A stretch of DNA of 64,000 nt from an uncultured Lachnospiraceae bacterium (GCA_910585625.1 CAJUFQ010000001.1:1-64000); one strand, 5' to 3'; positions 53,060 to 62,928 are shown, counted from the stretch's first letter. The notes: a model not told the origin generated them from the sequence alone. Numbers and translations are program-made.

Positions 53060-55303
53060 ATGGCATTGTATGCGAATGTCATTATAGATATTTCACATGA
53101 AAAACTGGATAAGGCGTTTCAGTACAAGATTCCCCAGGAACTGCAGGAAAGGCTGGCCGTGGGAATGCGGGTGGAAGTGCCTTTTGGCAATGGGAACCGC
53201 AGGACTGCCGCATATATTGTGGAGCTGACTGATACCGCGGAGTATGAAGCTGCCAGGATGAAAGAGATTGCAGGGGTGGTGCAGGGCAGCATCCCCATCG
53301 AATCCCAGCTGATTGCCCTGGCGGGCTGGATGCGTAAAAACTATGGGGCGACCATGAACCAGGCGCTTAAGACCGTGCTGCCGATTAAGCAGAAGGCCAA
53401 AGAGAAAAAGCAGCGTATGGTACGCTTGGCGTTGGACAGTGAAAAAGCAAAGGAATGGCTGGCCGTATTTGAGAAAAAGCACCATACCGCACGGGCAAGG
53501 CTTTTGTCAGGGCTTATGGAACAAAGTCCCTTGCCTTACGAAACCGTGACTGGGAAGCTGCATATGACAGCGGCAGTCATCCGCGTGCTGGAGGAGCTGG
53601 GGATTCTCACGGTAGAAGAACAGCGTGCTTACCGAAACCCCTTGGGCGAGATGAAGAAGAGAAACAGGAGGCAGGAGCTGAACGGAGGGCAGCAGAGGGC
53701 GGTGGAACGCGTCTGGCAGGAATTTTCCCAGGGCAGTCATCAGACATATCTGCTGCACGGCGTTACCGGGAGCGGTAAGACCGCCGTATACATAGAGATT
53801 ATCAAACGGGTGGTGGGCAGCGGCAGGCAGGCCATTGTGCTGATTCCGGAGATTGCCCTCACTTACCAGACGGTGCTGCGGTTCTACCAGAGGTTCGGGG
53901 AGCGCGTGTCCATCCTCAATTCCAAGATGTCCCCGGGGGAACGCTACGATCAGTTCGAACGGGCAAAAGACGGTGAGCTGGATGTGATGATTGGGCCGCG
54001 TTCCGCCCTGTTCACGCCCTTCCCTGATTTGGGGATGATTATCATAGATGAGGAGCATGAGACAAGCTATAAGAGTGAGACGATGCCGCGTTACCACGCC
54101 AGGGAAACGGCGATTGAACGCGCCCGCATGGCAGGGGCGAGCGTGCTGCTGGGGTCCGCCACTCCGTCTATGGAGAGTTTTTACCATGCGGCAAATGGCG
54201 ATTACGTGCTTTTGGAACTGGAAGAAAGAATCGACCAAAAACCAATGCCGAAGTGTTATACTGTGGATTTGCGGGAAGAATTAAGGCAGGGGAACCGTTC
54301 GATACTAAGCGAAAAGCTGCAGGAACTGATGGGGCAGCGGCTGAAAAGCCATCAGCAGACGATGCTGTTCCTTAACCGCCGCGGGCTTTCCGGGTTTGTC
54401 TCCTGCCGTGCCTGCGGGCATGTGATGAAATGCCCGCACTGCGATGTGTCGTTGAGCCAGCATGTGGGCGGCAAGCTAGTGTGCCATTACTGCGGGCATT
54501 CGCAGAGCGCGCCGAAAGCCTGTCCCTCGTGTGCGTCCAAGTATATTGGCGGCTTTCGGGCAGGCACCCAGAAAATTGAGGAAATTGTAAAGAAGCGTTT
54601 CCCTAAGGCACGGGTGCTGCGCATGGATTTTGACACCACCCGCAGCAAAGACGGCTATGAGAAGATACTGTCTGCCTTTGCTAACCAGGAGGCTGACATC
54701 CTGGTCGGGACGCAGATGATTGTCAAAGGGCATGATTTCCCCAATGTGACCCTGGTCGGGATTCTGGCGGCAGACCTATCTTTACATGCCAGTGATTTCC
54801 ATGGGCCGGAGCGGACGTTCCAGCTCGTGACCCAGGCAGCAGGGCGCGCGGGGCGCGGCAAGCTGCCCGGAGAGGTGGTCATACAGACCTACAGCCCGCG
54901 GCATTATGCCATAGAATTAGCCGCCAAGCAGGATTATGCCAGATTTTATGAAGCGGAGATTGCCTACCGGCAGATGATGCGCTATCCGCCCTGCGGGCAT
55001 ATGCTGGTGATGATGACGGCGTCCGCAGATGAGATGACGGCATTCTTAAGCATGGAGCTTTTGGCGAAAAAAGTCCGGCAGGCACAGGAGAAAGGGAAAT
55101 TATCAGGGCTACAGCTCATCGGGCCTGCGGACGCCGCCGTTGCTAAAGTAAAGGACGTCTACCGGCGGGTGCTGTATTTCAAACATCAGGAGTATGGGAC
55201 GCTTGTACAGATTAAGGATGTGCTGGAGCAGTTTGTGAACCGTCACCGGGAGTTTAAGAATGTGTCAGTACAGTTTGATTTTGACCCCATGAATGGGTTT
55301 TGA
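53060..55303 (+). CDS. priA: Primosomal protein N' (replication restart helicase)
   Basis: A 747-residue superfamily 2 helicase that restarts collapsed replication forks. An N-terminal 3'BD domain is followed by Walker A (HGVTGSGKTAVYIEI), a DEEH box (IIDEEHETSYK), paired zinc-binding cysteines (CRACGHVMKCPHC and CHYCGH, ACPSC) and motifs V-VI (LVGTQMIVKGHDFPN, QAAGRAGR). Length is normal. It sits upstream of def-fmt, the usual Firmicutes order. Confidence 0.97.
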   Translation: MALYANVIIDISHEKLDKAFQYKIPQELQERLAVGMRVEVPFGNGNRRTAAYIVELTDTAEYEAARMKEIAGVVQGSIPIESQLIALAGWMRKNYGATMNQALKTVLPIKQKAKEKKQRMVRLALDSEKAKEWLAVFEKKHHTARARLLSGLMEQSPLPYETVTGKLHMTAAVIRVLEELGILTVEEQRAYRNPLGEMKKRNRRQELNGGQQRAVERVWQEFSQGSHQTYLLHGVTGSGKTAVYIEIIKRVVGSGRQAIVLIPEIALTYQTVLRFYQRFGERVSILNSKMSPGERYDQFERAKDGELDVMIGPRSALFTPFPDLGMIIIDEEHETSYKSETMPRYHARETAIERARMAGASVLLGSATPSMESFYHAANGDYVLLELEERIDQKPMPKCYTVDLREELRQGNRSILSEKLQELMGQRLKSHQQTMLFLNRRGLSGFVSCRACGHVMKCPHCDVSLSQHVGGKLVCHYCGHSQSAPKACPSCASKYIGGFRAGTQKIEEIVKKRFPKARVLRMDFDTTRSKDGYEKILSAFANQEADILVGTQMIVKGHDFPNVTLVGILAADLSLHASDFHGPERTFQLVTQAAGRAGRGKLPGEVVIQTYSPRHYAIELAAKQDYARFYEAEIAYRQMMRYPPCGHMLVMMTASADEMTAFLSMELLAKKVRQAQEKGKLSGLQLIGPADAAVAKVKDVYRRVLYFKHQEYGTLVQIKDVLEQFVNRHREFKNVSVQFDFDPMNGF

Positions 55304-55341
55304 GCAATACGCATAGAATGGAAACAAGAGGAGGAAATGTT

Positions 55342-55818
55342 ATGGCAGTGCGTAATATTCGTCAGTTGGGTGATGAGATATTGACAAAAAAGTGCAGGGA
55401 AATCAAGAAAATGACGCCGAGGATTCAGGAGCTGATAGATGATATGCTGGAGACAATGTATGAGGCGAACGGCGTAGGGCTTGCCGCACCCCAGGTCGGG
55501 GTGCTGAAACGGGTGGTCGTGGTCGATATCGGGGACGGCCCTATCGTATTGATTAACCCCAGGCTCATGGAATCAAGCGGGGAGCAGACGGGCGAGGAAG
55601 CATGCTTAAGCGTCCCGGGTAAATATGGTATCGTCACCCGTCCGATGAAGGTGAAGATAGAGGCGTGGGATGAAGACATGGAGCGCATGGAACTTGAGGC
55701 GGAAGAACTTTTGGCACGCGCCTTTTGCCATGAACTAGAACATCTGGACGGCCATATGTATGTGGAAAGAGCAGAAGATGGGCTGCATGAGGCAGTCTAC
55801 GAGGAGGAAGACGAATGA
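55342..55818 (+). CDS. def: Peptide deformylase
   Basis: A 158-residue metalloenzyme removing N-formyl groups from nascent proteins. The ATG at 55342 follows GAGGAGG. The three signature motifs are GVGLAAPQVG, EEACLSVPG (Ala where most have Gly before Cys) and CHELEHLDG with metal-binding His residues and Glu. Its TGA overlaps the fmt start by four bases. Confidence 0.96.
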   Translation: MAVRNIRQLGDEILTKKCREIKKMTPRIQELIDDMLETMYEANGVGLAAPQVGVLKRVVVVDIGDGPIVLINPRLMESSGEQTGEEACLSVPGKYGIVTRPMKVKIEAWDEDMERMELEAEELLARAFCHELEHLDGHMYVERAEDGLHEAVYEEEDE

Positions 55819-56756
55819 AAATAATCTTTATGGGGACGCCGGATTTTTCCGTGGGAACCCTGGAGGCTTTGGTTGGGGCAGGGCATGACGTCACGCTTAC
55901 CGTGACCCAGCCGGATAAACCGAAGGGGAGAGGGAAATCCATGCAGTTCCCCCCGGTGAAGGAAGCGGCCCTTGCCCACGGCATAGAGGTGTATCAGCCT
56001 CTGCGGGTCAGGGAACAAGCGTGTATAGAACATCTTAGGGATTACGAAGCAGACATTATCGTGGTCGTAGCATTCGGGCAGATACTGCCCAAGGAAATCC
56101 TTGATATGCCCAGATACGGATGCATCAATGTCCATGCTTCCTTACTGCCGAAATACCGCGGCGCCGCGCCAATCCAATGGGCGGTCATCAATGGCGAGAA
56201 GGTGACAGGCGTGACTACCATGCGCATGGACGAGGGGTTGGATACCGGGGACATGATTATGAAAGAAGAAGTCGCGCTTACGCCGGAAGAGACGGGGGGC
56301 AGCCTGTTTGACCGCCTTGCCGGGACTGGCGCGCAGCTTTGCCTGAGGACGCTGGAGGCTATTGAGAATGGCACAGCCACATACACGCCTCAAGATCCTG
56401 GCGCAGCTACCCATACTGCCATGATTAAGAAGCAGCTTGGGGAAATTGACTGGAACAAATCCGCGCCGGAACTGGAACGCCTTATCCGGGGGCTGAATCC
56501 TTGGCCCAGCGCCTACACGTACCTGAATGGGAAGACGTTAAAGATATGGAAAGCGGCCGTTAGCGGGCAGCTGAGGGATGGAACGCAGGAACCGGGCAGG
56601 GTTGCGGAAGTGAAGAAAGACCGCCTTGCCGTCCAGACTGGGCAGGGGATGCTGGAGCTTCTGGAAGTACAGTTAGAGGGAAAGAAACGGATGACCATAG
56701 ATGCATTCCTGCGGGGATATTCCCTGGAGGCAGGGTGCAGGCTTGGAAAGGAGTGA
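55815..56756 (+). CDS. fmt: Methionyl-tRNA formyltransferase
   Basis: A 313-residue enzyme that formylates initiator Met-tRNA using 10-formyl-THF. The formyl-transferase core has IIFMGTPDFSV, INVHASLLPKYRGAAPI (catalytic Asn and His) and MDEGLDTGDM. The C-terminal OB-like domain (about 210-313) binds tRNA. It overlaps def by four bases, so the pair that adds and removes formyl groups is co-expressed. Confidence 0.96.
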   Translation: MKIIFMGTPDFSVGTLEALVGAGHDVTLTVTQPDKPKGRGKSMQFPPVKEAALAHGIEVYQPLRVREQACIEHLRDYEADIIVVVAFGQILPKEILDMPRYGCINVHASLLPKYRGAAPIQWAVINGEKVTGVTTMRMDEGLDTGDMIMKEEVALTPEETGGSLFDRLAGTGAQLCLRTLEAIENGTATYTPQDPGAATHTAMIKKQLGEIDWNKSAPELERLIRGLNPWPSAYTYLNGKTLKIWKAAVSGQLRDGTQEPGRVAEVKKDRLAVQTGQGMLELLEVQLEGKKRMTIDAFLRGYSLEAGCRLGKE

Positions 56757-56761
56757 TTTAA

Positions 56762-57475
56762 ATGCCATTTTATGGGTATGGATTTTATTTTGACCCCACT
56801 TATATTTTAGTAATCATCGGCGCGGTAATCTGCCTGGTGGCGTCTGCGCGGGTGAAAAGCACCTTCCGCAAATACGACCGGGTGCGCAGCATGTCAGGAA
56901 TGACTGGCGCCCAGGCGGCAGAGCGTATCCTGCGTGCGGCAGGGATAGACGATGTAAGCGTCCAGCATGTTTCCGGGGATCTGACAGACCATTACGATCC
57001 CAGGAACAAGGTATTGAGGCTTTCGGACAGCACATACGGTTCCGCGTCCGTGGCGGCAGTCGGCGTGGCAGCGCATGAATGCGGACATGCCATCCAGCAC
57101 CAGAAAGCCTATGCGCCGCTTGCCATCCGCGGTGCGATTGTCCCGGTGGCTAATTTCGGTTCTGCGGCGGCATGGCCATTGATTATCATCGGCATGTTTA
57201 TCAGCAGCAATACAGGGACGTTGTTAATTGACATTGGGATTATATGCTTTTCGCTGGCCGTCATGTTCCAGCTTGTGACGTTGCCGGTAGAATTTAATGC
57301 TTCCAGGCGCGCGGTGCATATTCTGGGTGAGACAGGGATATTGGATTCCCAGGAATTAAGAAGCACCAGGAAAGTCCTGGGAGCAGCCGCGCTGACTTAT
57401 GTGGCAGGGGCGGCTGCGGCAATCCTGCAGCTGCTCCGTCTGATCCTCCTGTTTGGTGGAAGAAATGACGACTGA
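56762..57475 (+). CDS. Membrane zinc metallopeptidase (YugP family)
   Basis: A 237-residue protein. An N-terminal transmembrane segment (YILVIIGAVICLVAS) precedes the catalytic AAHECGHAIQHQ motif (HExxH type) near residue 107, then three more hydrophobic stretches. It matches the YugP/DUF2268-independent family of Firmicutes zinc peptidases. The substrate is unknown. It starts 5 bases after fmt and overlaps the rsmB start by 11 bases. Confidence 0.88.
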   Translation: MPFYGYGFYFDPTYILVIIGAVICLVASARVKSTFRKYDRVRSMSGMTGAQAAERILRAAGIDDVSVQHVSGDLTDHYDPRNKVLRLSDSTYGSASVAAVGVAAHECGHAIQHQKAYAPLAIRGAIVPVANFGSAAAWPLIIIGMFISSNTGTLLIDIGIICFSLAVMFQLVTLPVEFNASRRAVHILGETGILDSQELRSTRKVLGAAALTYVAGAAAAILQLLRLILLFGGRNDD

Positions 57476-58892
57476 TGTGAATTTGCGGGAGCTTGCGCTT
57501 GACGCCCTGCTGGCAGTGACCAGGGATCGTGCATACAGCCATACGGTTGTCCGCGGCATGATGGAGAAGTATCAATACCTGGGAAAGCAGGAGAGAAGCT
57601 TTCTGAAACGTATCTGTGAGGGGACGCTGGAGAACATGATTTGGATTGATTATGTTATCAACCAGTTTTCCAGCGTAAAAGTAAATAAGATGAAGCCCGT
57701 CATTCGCTGCATCTTAAGGAACGCTGTTTACGAACTGAAATTCATGGATGCCATCCCGGCTTCCGCTACTTGTAATGAGGCTGTGAAGCTTGCGCAGAAA
57801 AGAGGGTTTCGCAATCTCAAAGGTTTTGTGAACGGCGTGCTGCGTAATGTCAGCCGTAATCTGGACGGGGTTTCATTGCCGGACAGGGAGGAGTCGCCCA
57901 TTGCGTACCTTTCGGTGAGATATTCCATGCCGGAATGGATTATCAGGATGTGGGAGGAAGCCTATCCCTTAAAGCAGATAGAAAGCTTCCTGCAGGCATT
58001 CCTTGCCAACGCCCCTACCGCTGTCCGCGTGAATCCTTTTAAGGCTGCGAAAGAAGCGTTAAAGGAAGAGCTTGCGGCGGAAGGCGTTACAGTCAGAGAT
58101 GTGGATGGGGTTGCCGGCGCCCTCTATCTGGAAGAGTATGATTTCCTTGGGAAGCTTCCGTCATTCCGCGAGGGGAAATTTTATGTGCAGGACATAAGCT
58201 CCATGCAGGTTGCGCTTTGCGCCAGGCCGAAAGCGGGGGATTATATCCTGGACGTATGCGCGGCCCCGGGCGGCAAGAGCATCCATATGGCAGAGCTGCT
58301 CTGGGAAGCGGAAAAACAAAGGCTTTACAGCCAGGGAACAGACGGCGTGGAAGCAGAAGGGCAAGAAGCAGTCAGCCGGAAGGCAGACGGCGTGGAAGCA
58401 GGAGGGCAGGAATTAGCAGGCTGCAGCCTGCATGGCATGGTGGAGGCCAGGGATCTGACAGAGCTTAAAGTTTCCATGATCCAGGAAAATATCGCTTGCT
58501 GCGGGCTGCCTAATATCCGTGCAGTCCGGGCGGACGCCAGGGTATTGGATAAGACGCAGATTGAGAAAGCGGACATCGTCGTTGCCGATCTGCCATGCTC
58601 AGGACTGGGCGTCCTCGGCAGGAAAGCGGATATCAAATATAGAGTCACCCTGGAAGATTGCCGCGCGCTTTGCGCATTGCAGCAGGAAATCCTGCATACG
58701 GTGCAGCAGTACGTGAAAACGCAGGGGCAGCTGGTGTATAGCACTTGTACCATCAGTCCTATGGAAAATGAGGGGAACGTGCGCTGGTTTTTGCAGGAAC
58801 ACCCGGAGTTCTGCCTGGAGGAGCAGCGGCAGATTCTGCCTGCGGAGGGAAGGAACGACGGTTTCTTCCTAGCAAGATTCAGGAAAGGATAG
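57465..58892 (+). CDS. rsmB: 16S rRNA (cytosine-967-C5) methyltransferase
   Basis: A 475-residue SAM-dependent enzyme. The ATG at 57465 is preferred over an upstream in-frame TTG at 57453. An N-terminal NusB-like RNA-binding domain (about 1-140) precedes the Rossmann methyltransferase: VCAAPGGKSIHMAE as SAM motif I, DLPCSGLGVLGRK, and YSTCTISPMENEGNV with the catalytic Cys. Between motif I and the next strand there is an extra stretch of about 40 residues with two copies of DGVEAxGQE, not usual in RsmB. It may be a surface loop. Confidence 0.92.
   Translation: MTTDVNLRELALDALLAVTRDRAYSHTVVRGMMEKYQYLGKQERSFLKRICEGTLENMIWIDYVINQFSSVKVNKMKPVIRCILRNAVYELKFMDAIPASATCNEAVKLAQKRGFRNLKGFVNGVLRNVSRNLDGVSLPDREESPIAYLSVRYSMPEWIIRMWEEAYPLKQIESFLQAFLANAPTAVRVNPFKAAKEALKEELAAEGVTVRDVDGVAGALYLEEYDFLGKLPSFREGKFYVQDISSMQVALCARPKAGDYILDVCAAPGGKSIHMAELLWEAEKQRLYSQGTDGVEAEGQEAVSRKADGVEAGGQELAGCSLHGMVEARDLTELKVSMIQENIACCGLPNIRAVRADARVLDKTQIEKADIVVADLPCSGLGVLGRKADIKYRVTLEDCRALCALQQEILHTVQQYVKTQGQLVYSTCTISPMENEGNVRWFLQEHPEFCLEEQRQILPAEGRNDGFFLARFRKG
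58341..58412 (+). repeat. Imperfect 45-bp spaced repeat inside rsmB
   Basis: The 27-base segment at 58341-58367 (GACGGCGTGGAAGCAG...) recurs at 58386-58412 with two mismatches. It is in frame and creates a duplicated acidic loop (DGVEAEGQE, DGVEAGGQE). Confidence 0.8.
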
Positions 58893-58895
58893 CAT

Positions 58896-59924
58896 ATGGA
58901 ACAAGACGTCAAGTCATTAAATCAGAAAGAGCTGGAAGCGGTTTTAGTCTCCCTGGGGGAGAAGCCTTTCCGGGCAAGGCAGATTTACCATTGGATGCAT
59001 GTCAGGCATGCGTCTTCTTTTGATGAGATGACAGATATTTCGAAAGCCTTACAAGAAAAATTAAAGGCCGGCTGCCAGATGCCGGTGCTGCGCCAGGTCA
59101 CGGTGCAGCGTTCCAAGCTGGACGGAACCATGAAATACCTGTTTGCGCTTCCCGATGGGAATATGGTGGAAAGTGTGCGCATGAAGTATAAGCATGGGAA
59201 CAGCGTCTGCATTTCCTCCCAGGCAGGATGCCGCATGGGGTGTCGTTTCTGCGCGTCTACCCTGGATGGGCTTGCGCGCAGCCTGACGCCGGCGGAGATG
59301 CTGGATCAGGTTTACCGCATCCAGGAGGATATCGGCGAGCGGGTGTCACATGTGGTCGTGATGGGCATGGGCGAGCCTCTGGACAATTATGAGAACCTCA
59401 TCAAATTCCTGGAGATTCTGACAGATGAAAACGGCCTTCATATCAGCCAGCGCAATATTACGGTGTCTACTTGCGGGATTATACCGAATATGCGCAGACT
59501 GGCCAGGGAAAAGCTGCAGATTACGCTGGCGGTCTCCCTCCATGCAGCCACGCAGGAGAAACGGCGGGAGCTGATGCCGGTGGCGAACAAATACGAGATC
59601 CATGAGCTGGTGGAAGCCTGCAGGGAGTATTTTGCCAACACCGGGCGGCGGGTTACGTTTGAATACAGCCTGGTGAGCGGAGTCAACGATGGAGCGAAGG
59701 ACGCCGTGCAGCTTGCAGGGCTGCTGAAAGGGATGAACTGCCATGTAAATCTGATTCCGGTCAATCCCATCAGGGAACGGGATTATGTGCAGTCTGGAAG
59801 CCGGGCGGTCGTGGCGTTTAAAGATAAGCTTGAGAAATATGGGATAACAGTGACTGTGCGCAGGGAAATGGGCAGGGACATTGACGGCGCCTGCGGGCAG
59901 CTGCGGAGGCGTCAGATTTTATGA
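58896..59924 (+). CDS. rlmN: Dual-specificity 23S rRNA/tRNA adenine-C2 methyltransferase
   Basis: A 342-residue radical SAM enzyme methylating A2503 of 23S rRNA and A37 of some tRNAs. The 4Fe-4S motif is SQAGCRMGCRFCAST (CxxxCxxC). MGMGEPLDNYEN and the C-terminal RDIDGACGQLRR, with the conserved Cys, are present. It starts 3 bases after rsmB. Length is normal. Confidence 0.96.
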   Translation: MEQDVKSLNQKELEAVLVSLGEKPFRARQIYHWMHVRHASSFDEMTDISKALQEKLKAGCQMPVLRQVTVQRSKLDGTMKYLFALPDGNMVESVRMKYKHGNSVCISSQAGCRMGCRFCASTLDGLARSLTPAEMLDQVYRIQEDIGERVSHVVVMGMGEPLDNYENLIKFLEILTDENGLHISQRNITVSTCGIIPNMRRLAREKLQITLAVSLHAATQEKRRELMPVANKYEIHELVEACREYFANTGRRVTFEYSLVSGVNDGAKDAVQLAGLLKGMNCHVNLIPVNPIRERDYVQSGSRAVVAFKDKLEKYGITVTVRREMGRDIDGACGQLRRRQIL

Positions 59925-59925
59925 C

Positions 59926-59954
59926 TTGTCCTTTTAAAAACATTATGCTAAAAT
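59926..59954 (+). promoter_or_regulatory. Promoter of the prpC-prkC block
   Basis: TTGTCC (59926) and TAAAAT (59949) with a 17-base spacer, just after rlmN. Confidence 0.65.
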
Positions 59955-59964
59955 GTTCGTAGCA

Positions 59965-60010
59965 ACCCTGACCCCATAGAGACAGCTTGTCTGTGTCTTG
60001 GGGTTCTGGG
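59965..60010 (+). promoter_or_regulatory. 5' leader hairpin upstream of prpC
   Basis: ACCCTGACCCCA pairs with TGGGGTTCTGGG and encloses a second stem, AGACAG with CTGTCT-like bases. There is no T-tract, so a leader structure is more likely than a terminator. The function is unknown. Confidence 0.5.
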
Positions 60011-60069
60011 CAGTTACAGATAATTATTCGGTATTTCAGGAAAATTCTTGAAAGAAAGGCGGACCAGAC

Positions 60070-60798
60070 ATGAGGGCTTTTTCCAGAACGGATACGGGGA
60101 GAAGACGGGAAATGAATCAGGACTATATGTATACCTCCGAGATGCCAGTTGGAAATCTGCCCAATCTGTATGTGTTAGCAGATGGCATGGGAGGGCATAA
60201 CGCGGGGGATTACGCTTCGCGGTATACGGTGGAGACGATCGTTCAGTCTGTGCAGGGCAGCCGTGATACATTGCCTGTCATGATTTTGCGGGAAGCAATC
60301 CAAAAGGCGAACCATGCCGTCGTGGAGAAGTCCAGGACGGATATTGACCTGGAAGGCATGGGGACGACTGTCGTGGCGGCGACTGTCAATGGCAGCGAGC
60401 TGTTTGTGGCGAACGTCGGGGACAGCAGGCTATATATCGCAGGGGAGTATCTGGAGCAGATTACCAAAGATCATTCCTATGTGCAGGAGATGGTGCGCCG
60501 GGGGGAACTTCCTCCCGAGATAGCGCGGGTGCATCCTGACCGTAATATCATCACGCGCGCCGTGGGCGGGGGGAATGAGATAGAAGTTGACTTTTTTGAG
60601 GTGGAGTTGGAGGTAAACGACAGGATTTTGATGTGTTCCGATGGGCTGACAGACATGCTGGAGGACAGAGAAATATTAGAAATCATACATGCCGGGACCG
60701 ACAGTGTGGACATCGTTGACAGGCTGGTCTGGACAGCAAATAGATACGGAGGTAATGACAATATCACAGTTATTTTGACGGAACCGTTTGAGTGGTAA
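60070..60798 (+). CDS. prpC: PP2C-family serine/threonine phosphatase
   Basis: A 242-residue cytoplasmic phosphatase. PP2C metal-binding motifs are NQDYMY, LADGMGGHNAGD, VANVGDSRLY, CSDGLTD and GGNDNITVI. It is the canonical partner that dephosphorylates PrkC and its substrates. The ATG follows GAAAGGCGG. The kinase gene follows 16 bases after its stop. Confidence 0.96.
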   Translation: MRAFSRTDTGRRREMNQDYMYTSEMPVGNLPNLYVLADGMGGHNAGDYASRYTVETIVQSVQGSRDTLPVMILREAIQKANHAVVEKSRTDIDLEGMGTTVVAATVNGSELFVANVGDSRLYIAGEYLEQITKDHSYVQEMVRRGELPPEIARVHPDRNIITRAVGGGNEIEVDFFEVELEVNDRILMCSDGLTDMLEDREILEIIHAGTDSVDIVDRLVWTANRYGGNDNITVILTEPFEW

Positions 60799-60814
60799 GA
60801 TGTTGGAGGTTAGA

Positions 60815-62914
60815 ATGTTAAAAGAGGGAATCTATATTGCAGATAGATATGAGATTGTAGGAAAAGTCGGGACCGGAGGCATGGCGGATGTTTACAAAGC
60901 AAAAGACCATACGCTGGGGCGTTTTGTAGGAATCAAGGTACTCAAGCAGGAGTTTTCCGAGGACGTGAATTTCGTGACGAAGTTCCGGACAGAAGCGCAG
61001 TCAGCTGCGGGGCTTGAACATCCTAACATTGTGAATATTTACGACGTAGGGAGCGAGAATGCCATCCACTATATTGTCATGGAATATGTCGAGGGCATTA
61101 CCCTAAAGACTTATATTGAGAAGAAAGGGCAGCTTTCCTTCAAGGAAGCGGTCAGCATTGCCATCCAGGTAGGCCGTGGCATTGAGGCTGCGCACAATAA
61201 GCACATCATTCACCGAGACATCAAGCCGCAGAATATTATTATTTCTACTGAGGGCAAGGTGAAAGTGACGGATTTCGGGATTGCCCGGGCGGCAAGCAGC
61301 AACACGATTAATTCCGACGTCATGGGTTCCGTGCATTATGCTTCCCCGGAACAGGCTCGCAACGGTTTTGTTGATGGCAAAAGCGATATCTATTCGCTGG
61401 GAATCGTCATGTATGAGATGGTGACCGGGCGGGTACCCTTTGACGGAGAGTCTACGGTGGCAATCGCTATCCAGCATCTGCAGGAAGAGATGGTGAAGCC
61501 CAGCGCCTACGCGCCGGATTTGCCAATCAGTTTGGAGAAGATTATCCTCAAATGTACGCAGAAAAGCCCGGACAGAAGGTACGACAGCATAGGGGATTTG
61601 CTGATTGACCTCAAAAAAGCCTTAATCAGCCCCAACGAAGATTTCGTGGTGATGGTTCCTGTCGGGCAGCAAGATAAGACCCGGGTGATGAAGCAGGCGG
61701 AAGTGGAGAGTATCAAGGAGCAGACACGAAACATCTATTATGAGGATGCCGTGGAGGAAGCGGAAGAAGCAGACGAGGAAGAAGAGGACGAAGAAGAGGA
61801 CGACAGCGGGTTCCTCAATCCCAAGATGGAAAAAGCAGTGACTATCATGGGCATTGTGGCGGCCGTAATCATCGTTGCCATAATCATATATATCGCAGGA
61901 AGCTTTTTAGGGCTGTTCCGTTTTGGCGGAAGCGACAAAACGGATGACGTCAAACAGGAAGAAATGCAAGATTTGGATTCCGAGGAGGAAGAGCCAGAGG
62001 AGGAAGAGGCCGAGGATAAGGTCGAAATGATTGACGTGAGGGGCAAGACTTACGAGGAGGCAAAGCAGGCGCTCAATGCCATTGGCCTTGGCATCGTAAA
62101 AGCAGGGGAAGAGTCCTCAGATACCTATGCCCAGGGGCAGGTTGTCACCCAGAGCGCGGAGGCAGGGACTCAGGTGGAGAAGAACACGACCATCCAGGTT
62201 ACCATCAGCAGCGGCGCAGGGGAGATTGATGTGCCGATGGTGACAGGGTTCGACAAAGATGCGGCAGAGAACAAATTGGAGGAGAGCGGTTTCGTACCAA
62301 GCACTAATTTTGAATACAGCGAGTCGGTGGCAAGCGGGATGGTTGTGTCCCAGGCTCCGGAGGCCGGCAGCAAAGCGAAAAAGGGTGACACAGTCACCCT
62401 TGTCGTCAGCCGGGGCGTAGAGCCTATCACAATGCCGGATGTCTGGAACCAGCCGGAGGCGGATGCCAGGGCAGCGTTGTCCGCGCTGGGGCTGAATGTG
62501 ACGACGACTTCGGATTACAGTAATGACATACCGGAAGGAAACGTCATCAGTCAGAGCGTAGTGTCAGGGAAAGCAGTGGAAAAGGGCGCGACCATCACTT
62601 TGGTCATCAGCCTGGGCAAGAAAAGTACCTACTATTCCCTGAACAATTTCAGTATCAATAAGCCGGCCGGCATCACAGAGGACGCTACCAGCGTTAAGGC
62701 GGAAATCACGCTCTATAGGAATCAGGAAGACAGCGTAATCAACAGCTGGACGGCGACGGAATTCCCATTTACCATCAACCAGGGAGGCATTGAGAACTGT
62801 CCTGAGGGGCATATCGTCATAAAGTGGGAGTGGCACTATCTGGATGAAGAAGGCATAGACGTCGTTCAGACCGATGTCACGGAGATAAAGGATGTCCCAT
62901 TTTCACAGGATTGA
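60815..62914 (+). CDS. prkC: PASTA-domain Ser/Thr protein kinase
   Basis: A 699-residue membrane kinase. The ATG at 60815 follows TTGGAGG by 6 bases; TTG at 60788 and ATG at 60800 are less likely. The kinase domain (about 8-270) has GTGGMADVYKA, HRDIKPQNI and DFGIARA. A very acidic juxtamembrane stretch precedes one transmembrane helix (about 345-370). Three PASTA repeats (about 405-607) bind peptidoglycan fragments outside. The last 90 residues are an extra C-terminal domain. It controls growth, germination or wall synthesis in Firmicutes; it pairs with prpC. Confidence 0.96.
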   Translation: MLKEGIYIADRYEIVGKVGTGGMADVYKAKDHTLGRFVGIKVLKQEFSEDVNFVTKFRTEAQSAAGLEHPNIVNIYDVGSENAIHYIVMEYVEGITLKTYIEKKGQLSFKEAVSIAIQVGRGIEAAHNKHIIHRDIKPQNIIISTEGKVKVTDFGIARAASSNTINSDVMGSVHYASPEQARNGFVDGKSDIYSLGIVMYEMVTGRVPFDGESTVAIAIQHLQEEMVKPSAYAPDLPISLEKIILKCTQKSPDRRYDSIGDLLIDLKKALISPNEDFVVMVPVGQQDKTRVMKQAEVESIKEQTRNIYYEDAVEEAEEADEEEEDEEEDDSGFLNPKMEKAVTIMGIVAAVIIVAIIIYIAGSFLGLFRFGGSDKTDDVKQEEMQDLDSEEEEPEEEEAEDKVEMIDVRGKTYEEAKQALNAIGLGIVKAGEESSDTYAQGQVVTQSAEAGTQVEKNTTIQVTISSGAGEIDVPMVTGFDKDAAENKLEESGFVPSTNFEYSESVASGMVVSQAPEAGSKAKKGDTVTLVVSRGVEPITMPDVWNQPEADARAALSALGLNVTTTSDYSNDIPEGNVISQSVVSGKAVEKGATITLVISLGKKSTYYSLNNFSINKPAGITEDATSVKAEITLYRNQEDSVINSWTATEFPFTINQGGIENCPEGHIVIKWEWHYLDEEGIDVVQTDVTEIKDVPFSQD

Positions 62915-62928
62915 GGGTAGCAGGGCGT

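Noticed and set aside
61738..62046. Minus-strand Ser-rich frame of 102 codons
   Set aside because: It is the antisense image of the Glu-rich linker and membrane segment of PrkC.
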